From assembly GCF_014204795.1 (NCBI RefSeq), contig NZ_JACHMB010000001.1, positions 806,001 through 870,000 of the forward strand: a DNA stretch of 64,000 nucleotides, in the 5' to 3' direction. Both the position numbers and the translations under genes were made by a program. Shown piece by piece: positions 60,801-64,000 of this stretch; the stretch's first letter is position 1; every line of letters begins with the position of its first letter. The notes beneath the pieces are model-generated. The model was not told the origin of the DNA. It ran no database searches and saw nothing but the letters and a program-made list of their open reading frames with translations. The DNA is from Nonomuraea jabiensis. Lineage in GTDB: Bacteria; Actinomycetota; Actinomycetes; Streptosporangiales; Streptosporangiaceae.

Positions 60801-62397
60801 CGCCCAGATGCGGGATCGTGTTGGAGGGCAGCTTCACCACCGAACCCGTCTTGAACGTGGCCGAAGTGTCGGTAGTGCCGGCCAGCGCGCCCGGCTGTGC
60901 CAACGTGATGCCCTGATAGGTGGTCAGGTCTCCTGCGCCGCTGCCCAGATCCTCCCCGCTGCTGGCGCCCAATGCTTCGCCGAGCCGCCAGTAGCCGAAC
61001 GGGTCGGAGTTGAGCACACTGCTGCGATACAGCGACCCGCCGCCGTACTCATATGTTGTGCAGTTCGGCGCCGCCACCGGCGCGCACACCTGCGTCAACC
61101 GGCCCGCATCGTAACTGTAGTTCCAGGTCAGGGCCTGACCGTCGACCGGGTCACTGGAGATCGTCGCGACCTGGATGCCCTGCCAGGTGAACGTCACCGA
61201 CCGGCCCCCCACACCGGTGACCTTGGCCAGCTTCCCGCCTGCGTCATAGGTCAGGGTCTGGCCACGCCCGCGCTGGTCGGTGATTGAGGTCAACCGGCCT
61301 GCGGTGTCGAAGCGGTAGCTGGTGGAGGTCTTGTCCATCAACCGCCACCCGCCGCTCTGCTCGGCCAGCGTCGCGTACATGGCGGGCGGCGGTTGGAAGG
61401 TCCCGTCCCCGTTGGCGCGGAACCGCACCTGCCGCCCATCCGGGTAGGTCACCAGCGCCGACGTCGAAGCGCCGCGCACCTCCTTGACCACCTTCATGTC
61501 CCAGCGGGTCGACCAGCCGGCGCCGAACATCCCGTCCGTGCGCGGGTCCAGGCTGTTGTAGGTGCGCACCACCGACAGCGGCGGTCCTACCGTCGCGACC
61601 GTCAGATCCGTCAATGTGGTGGTGTAGTTCCCCGTCTGCTGGTTGAACTCCTGCCCCACCACGCCAGAACTGGCCAGCTGCGAGGTCACCACCGGCGGCC
61701 GTACCCCGGTCGTGAACGTCAGCACCGACGAGGTCGTCGTCGACGAATCGAAGGAATCCTTGATCGTGACCGTCCACCAGTACTGCTTGCCCCAGGCCAG
61801 CTTCGCGGCCGGGACGGTCCAACTGTTGCCGTTACCCGCCACATAGCCGGACGTTGTGCACCCGGCGCCGGACATCGACTCAATGTCACACAGCTTGAAC
61901 GAATACGACACCGTGGAATTGCTGCCGTTGTTGCTCTTCCCCCACGCACGCAACGACGGCGTCAATGAGTCAACCAGATACCCTGGCTTGGGATACACAT
62001 CTACTAGGTTCGGCACGGCCAGCACTGACCGATCCGCCGCCTCCGCCCTGGCCACCCCGGGCGGCAAACCGTCTGTCTCCGGCGCAGCGGGCGCCGAATC
62101 GGTGGTTCGATCCTCAGCCGGTACCGCCCCCATGGGCGCGGTGACCTCCGACCGCCACCCATCCGACGGCGCTAACGCCGCCGGAACCCGCATGGCCGAC
62201 AACAAGGACGGCAACCCCGTAGCGGATCCCACCATCTGCTGCGGCACCGCGACGGACGACGCACTGCTGCCCTCAAGCGCCGCGACTGTGGAGAACGCCA
62301 CGGCAGGCTGCGCGGGTATCACCAGCAGACCAGGCGCCAGACCAGCCAGCGCAACTATCGTTCCAACCGAACGGGGCCAAGACAAGAACCGGCGCAT
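54883..62397 (-). CDS. secreted RHS/YD-repeat protein with LamG domain and polymorphic-toxin-like C-terminus
   Basis: About 2504 residues. Signal peptide 1-35 (MRRFLSWPRSVGTIVALAGL ...). A fibronectin/DUF6531-type region near 135-300, a LamG/concanavalin-like domain near 470-690, then over 1300 residues of YD repeats (YDxxGRLxxxTD pattern). The RHS core closes with DPDTGKVNMHARWYQPGTG, RDTATLNPSP and NASPLTGTDPTGH near residue 2107. The remaining 397 residues are unique: a Cys-rich start (GTCIGSCYGGG, CLACITAG), helices, and a final about 100 residues with TIDFYDHQNNVHAEVTT resembling a restriction-endonuclease-like D ... ExT site. The last 1 kb of DNA is clearly AT-richer. RHS shells encase and deliver such toxins. 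Confidence 0.9.
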   Translation of the reverse strand: MRRFLSWPRSVGTIVALAGLAPGLLVIPAQPAVAFSTVAALEGSSASSVAVPQQMVGSATGLPSLLSAMRVPAALAPSDGWRSEVTAPMGAVPAEDRTTDSAPAAPETDGLPPGVARAEAADRSVLAVPNLVDVYPKPGYLVDSLTPSLRAWGKSNNGSNSTVSYSFKLCDIESMSGAGCTTSGYVAGNGNSWTVPAAKLAWGKQYWWTVTIKDSFDSSTTTSSVLTFTTGVRPPVVTSQLASSGVVGQEFNQQTGNYTTTLTDLTVATVGPPLSVVRTYNSLDPRTDGMFGAGWSTRWDMKVVKEVRGASTSALVTYPDGRQVRFRANGDGTFQPPPAMYATLAEQSGGWRLMDKTSTSYRFDTAGRLTSITDQRGRGQTLTYDAGGKLAKVTGVGGRSVTFTWQGIQVATISSDPVDGQALTWNYSYDAGRLTQVCAPVAAPNCTTYEYGGGSLYRSSVLNSDPFGYWRLGEALGASSGEDLGSGAGDLTTYQGITLAQPGALAGTTDTSATFKTGSVVKLPSNTIPHLGDQVSVEAWFKTAQSGVIMAAGTEESSSLAKGAMLYVGTDGKLRGSLDAATSPITSAAAVNNDQWHHVALTVAGQNQTLYLDGQQVGTMTGTATGWRTYATIGNGVTDPAKSPAVPATAQAFPFQGQLDEVALYGKPLTAAEVASHYAARTGAPHKLTKVTLPSGRLWAVNTYDDKTDRIATHTDSDGGTWKIGNIDIEQQSGEAQVTVTDPDNITLDYLYDAWRGYRIRREPDQRKFATWYEYDQAGFLKKIIDRNDIANEIYQDKRGNTLGRQYCRTPSECAIEYWSYYLNANDPFDPRNDRVTTYRNGRSANDTDNTYATTTEYNSYGEHTKQTTPATADFPQGRSVSIAYTDGSEAAVGGGATPAGLVKTKSDARGSQWSYRYTAAGDLAEQTEPEGLVSKLDYDPLGRLIASTRISQAVPNGAKTTFAYDGCGRLLTSTAPPVKNEISNVTHTAQARNTYDPDGNVLTETIADLTGGEPERTTTNTYDTHGRQDSVTNPEGGITRQVWNHRGWPVRTTDPRGTVIEQSYTERGEPYTQTLKGWTDSPVNPQAAKDVVLESRGYDAGGRLTSIKDVMGRKTTNVYWMDNRLKEQIADDARLNDPNATPRDVIVKAEEYDPAGNLTEQVTGINPTTGNATTITTFKYDAASRLTRQVLDPDKLARTTDLAYDANDNATKTTLTAAGTTRTEMTSYAYNKLNQPTKQTIENGTQDIISTTTYDDRGLPVATTDPRGNADGANAADYTTTLRYDILDRLVETTAPQVQVNKNGTTTSTRPAARVGYDTVGNQTHQTDAEGRTLVSTFDKVNRLTSSTAPAYTPPGGSAITSTVRHAYDTAGQLKSTTDPRGYVTSYEYDQLGRQVRVTDPAPDEGQTAGTWVTEYDMAGEKLATVDPTGARSQATYDDLGRQITATQIERKPASAAYTTKMEYDDVGRLIKQTVPGSGTGTKSTSFTRNAAGEVETVTDPAGNVTTEYDLAGRPVKAVDANDNASVAEYDLAGRKVTVKDLHVTDTGDETPLRTYGYGYDLAGNQISATSPEGHVTRQTFDALNRLTSLIEPVSASQSITTSYGYDANGARTRITDGRGNATWTSYNSLGLVETVTEPSTTAHPNAADRTWTHVYDEAGNPKATIQPGGVRIDRTFDRLGRLTKESGAGGGAATAEHTFGYDLAGRGTTAGDLTVDYNDRGLPLKVSRGTVQETAYAYDGVGSPIQRIDAAGTATFTYDTANRLKTATDPVTSRTLTYGYDAASRLGTITATSGTASTQTIDYDEMDRVKSQTLKNASGTQLAKITYGWDKDDNLTTKTTAGTAGAGTNTYGYDHAGRLTSWTAPGGAVTTYEWDAAGNRTKAGNATFTYDERNRLTNGDGTDYTYTPRGTLATSTKAGATTQYTFDAFDRLIADGDSLYSYDALDRMTSRIRGTAKHTFAYSGLGNGLAAITDSGGTVQAKYARDLGGGLLGLKEGAGAAVAALSDLHGDLVATFTTAVQSSTAYDPFGTVTAQTGTKNRLGFQGEYTDPDTGKVNMHARWYQPGTGTFTSRDTATLNPSPSVQANRYTYANASPLTGTDPTGHATVIGGGSVAGPSAYTPGVDYQTAADIYAQHGIMMGGGSSGGGGTCIGSCYGGGAVEMCLACITAGEIKWDVVSVMTVEEMKRQNVLPNGTIPWDGFWDAPKKTIRRFVNLAYAGLSDGQLQYFWEIFKQFGGKASVGLKAAAAARRGPDNGPSQEYKTCAKTHSASYCVKHVEEQRKWRAAYMKAVEQVADQIGRDRVNAALSDQFYIVRDVILDKIDAQYCKNLGSSCGRGFAYMAIMTMGIVVAIGNHDPYDMEALDTAVKIRNALQEAVAKGDEFLVSQLSKTERAAYEKAVSEGKWDLARAYAGTMIHKGTYAVLEEAYPKRFSYTGSGTIDFYDHQNNVHAEVTTFRAYNEHLNRKNPVYRFSPYILYKIGRLPASTIRNDVTGRRGGEER

Positions 62398-62985
62398 GCG
62401 CCACCACACTCCGAACCACAACGAAGAACACCGACAAGGGCGCCTAACGTCGCTCTCCGCCGCGCCGACAGGTACCCTCGCGAGCGGCTCGGAGCTGATC
62501 TCTAGCCGACGATCAACGTAAGAAATCCTGACCTATCCGACAAGGCGTGCAATCGTCACAAATCGGAAAACAGCCCTATCTGGTACGCAACGCTCCGTTA
62601 TCAGTCAGTGTGTGATGTCGGCGACCGAGGACAAGTCCGGTCAAGTCCGTGTTGTGGCCCTCCGGCGCTGGGCTCGACATGGTCCCATTCTCGACCGCGC
62701 CGGGTGTCAGGACCGTAAGATGCTGAGGCGGAAGCTTGATCACCCGTCGCCATCGCCCCAGGGCAAGCCAAGCGGACCAAGGGGCTGGGGCGAGGGTCGT
62801 TCCTCCGGTGGGGAGTGCCACCTTCACCCCAGGCCCTTGGCCCGCTACCCTGGCGGGTGGAATGACGGCGACGGGATGCTCAGGCAGGACAGTCGCTGAC
62901 AATGCCAGGCGTCTTTTGCGCGCACGTACGATCCCCTAATCTGTCGCGAGCATAGAAGCCGTGCGATCAAGACTGGAGGGTCCAG
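62398..62985. other. intergenic region, no gene supported
   Basis: Upstream of the RHS gene and the 62986 gene. Promoters for both must be here. Open frames on both strands between 62576 and 62902 show no motif or ribosome site. Confidence 0.4.
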
Positions 62986-63498
62986 ATGGGGGTCTTCTAC
63001 GACTACTACCGGGCAGCGGACAGGCAGGCCGCCGCCGAGAAGCCCGACAGCCCCCGAGCTGTAGAGGAGCCCATGGCTGGCGTACCGTCTTTTGACGCGG
63101 TGGACGCCAAGGGGATTGATCCCAACGTGATCCTCGGGCAGCTCATAGCCGTCGTCAAGGAAATTCCGTACAGCTTGGATTTGATACAGACGATCACTGT
63201 CTATCCGCCGCCCGAGGCCGCTCCGGCGACAATTGAGGAGTGGGAGGCTCTTCCGGATGACTCTCCCTACAAGGAGGGGCCGGGAATCGAAGAGCTCTCA
63301 GTAGACGTGCGCGACACCCTCGCTGGCATCCCGGACAGCAGGTTGGGCGAGCTCACTGAGCGCTGGGAACAGATCGAAGAGTTCGCCGACTTTCCGCCCG
63401 CCCGAGGGTTCCTTCTGCAGGTCCTCACGGAGCTGCGCGATATAGCTCAGCGGGCACAAAAGGAAGATCAGATGATCTACTGCTGGATCGGTGTCTAG
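62986..63498 (+). CDS. hypothetical protein
   Basis: 170 residues starting MGVFYDYYRAADRQAAAEKP after GGAGGG. Acidic overall, with helices RLGELTERWEQIEEFADFPP and LLQVLTELRDIAQRAQKEDQ, ending MIYCWIGV. The MGxFYDYYRAxD start and the single-domain size resemble small cytoplasmic proteins of unknown function, some used as immunity-type proteins, but no family is assigned. AT-richer than the surrounding DNA. Next to the RHS gene and to transposase remnants, so probably part of accessory DNA. Confidence 0.7.
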   Translation: MGVFYDYYRAADRQAAAEKPDSPRAVEEPMAGVPSFDAVDAKGIDPNVILGQLIAVVKEIPYSLDLIQTITVYPPPEAAPATIEEWEALPDDSPYKEGPGIEELSVDVRDTLAGIPDSRLGELTERWEQIEEFADFPPARGFLLQVLTELRDIAQRAQKEDQMIYCWIGV

Positions 63499-63574
63499 GG
63501 TCTTTCCAAAGGTCCAGTTCGAGCCCTTGCACTTCCCCTCTTAGCGTGGAGACCGAACCGGGAGAGGTTTGGTC

Positions 63575-63955
63575 GTGGCAGCAGTCACGAGGCGACGCTT
63601 TGATCCGGAGTTCCGGGCCGGGGCGCTGCGTATCGTCAAGGAGACCGGCAAGCCCGTGGCCCAGGTGGCGCGGGATCTGGGGATCAGCCCGTACACGCTG
63701 CACAATTGGGTGCAGATGGATCGGCTCGCCAAGCAGTACCACGGCGACAGCGACGGGAGCGGAACGCTGGAGGAGTCCGAGCAGGAAGAATTGGCCCGGC
63801 TGCGGCGGGAGAAGGCCGCGCTGGTCAAGCAGCACGCCGAAAAGAAAGCGGCGTGGGACAAGGAACGCGCCGAGCTGGAAGACGAGCGTGACGACGCCCC
63901 TATGCTTGTCAAGCCGCAGCGGACGAGGTATCCGCAGGTGAGAGTGCTTCGATGA
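63575..63955 (+). pseudogene. IS3-family orfA (helix-turn-helix), 3' end replaced
   Basis: GTG start after GGGAGAGG. TRRRFDPEFRAGALRIVKET, VAQVARDLGISPYTLHNWVQ (helix-turn-helix of the IS3 orfA type), then a leucine-zipper-like region EESEQEELARLRREKAALVK, RAELEDERD. Normal orfA proteins continue and hand over to orfB; here the sequence after DERD (about 63890) changes to an unrelated tail and stops. The point of change coincides with the end of another transposase gene on the minus strand. Confidence 0.75.
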
Positions 63956-64000
63956 TGATCGGGAAGACTTCGCGAGCGACGTAGCGCTTGAGGCAGCGGA
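63909..64000 (-). CDS. 3' end of a transposase, IS110-like, runs off the window
   Basis: Minus strand frame entering from the right edge: RCLKRYVAREVFPIIIEALS, PADTSSAAA, stop at 63909-63911. The RCLKRYVAREV motif is typical of the C-terminus of IS110-type transposases. Partial; the rest is beyond 64000. Probably inserted in the IS3 orfA. Confidence 0.5.
   Translation of the reverse strand, partial: RCLKRYVAREVFPIIIEALSPADTSSAAA

Noticed and set aside
59260..61287. 675-codon open frame on the plus strand inside the RHS gene
   Set aside because: Antisense shadow of the repeats; Gly/Val/Arg-rich with no domain. The RHS frame carries clear YD repeats.
55900..62400. CRISPR-like periodicity in the RHS gene
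   Set aside because: The repeats are degenerate coding YD repeats without identical direct repeats and spacers.

Overview
High-GC (roughly 65-70 percent by eye) actinobacterial chromosome. GTG starts, SARP and large LuxR (LAL) regulators, paired XRE/DUF397 genes, DUF5753-type regulators and many secreted alpha/beta hydrolases point to a filamentous actinomycete, probably of Streptosporangiales (Nonomuraea-like) or Streptomyces type. That placement is inference; no rRNA or other phylogenetic marker is in the window.

Layout. 0.1-31.4 kb is an accessory region of small-molecule enzymes and regulators: alpha/beta hydrolases, short-chain dehydrogenases (SDR), a pyridine-nucleotide disulfide oxidoreductase, Dps, Ohr, a SnoaL-like protein, two cytochrome P450s, a BBE-type flavoenzyme, a secreted tannase/feruloyl esterase, one AraC regulator and three LAL regulators (6.2, 12.9 and 18.0 kb). 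31.7-38.9 kb holds an ABC-F protein with a possible leader peptide, a CGNR zinc-finger regulator, a sulfite-oxidase-like/cytochrome b pair downstream of a frameshifted SARP-type regulator, and an intact SARP. 39-45 kb holds a membrane protein, a Tat-exported epoxide-hydrolase-like protein, a VOC protein, a secreted hydrolase, a second tannase and a GIY-YIG-like gene. 45.3-49.7 kb is a remnant of an integrative element (tyrosine integrase, Xis-like gene, tRNA-Lys 3' relic). 50.2-53.3 kb is an XRE/DUF397/anti-sigma-like ATPase group. 53.4-54.7 kb is a graveyard of broken genes and an IS701-like remnant. 54.9-62.4 kb is one 2.5-kilo-residue RHS/YD-repeat protein with an AT-richer C-terminal module that looks like a polymorphic toxin. 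The window ends in an IS3-type orfA broken by the end of another transposase gene.

The most interesting signal is regulatory. A 19-bp palindrome-containing element, in gene sense CCGTCA-N2-TGAC(G/T)GATGTG, sits upstream of at least eight separate transcription units between 3 and 43 kb (SDRs, esterases, oxidoreductase, both tannases, epoxide hydrolase-like), always in the same orientation relative to the gene. In most copies a second box (AGTG(G/A)G) follows after 21-22 bp. Related sites precede a P450 and a hydrolase. This suggests one dispersed regulon of secreted and cytoplasmic hydrolases and oxidoreductases. The regulator is unknown; the resident AraC, LAL and SARP proteins are candidates.

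A second theme is gene decay. At least a dozen genes carry single-base shifts, 5-bp duplications, internal deletions or truncations, and there are two tRNA-Lys 3' relics. Some single-base shifts could be assembly errors, but the deletions, truncations and transposase remnants cannot be explained that way.
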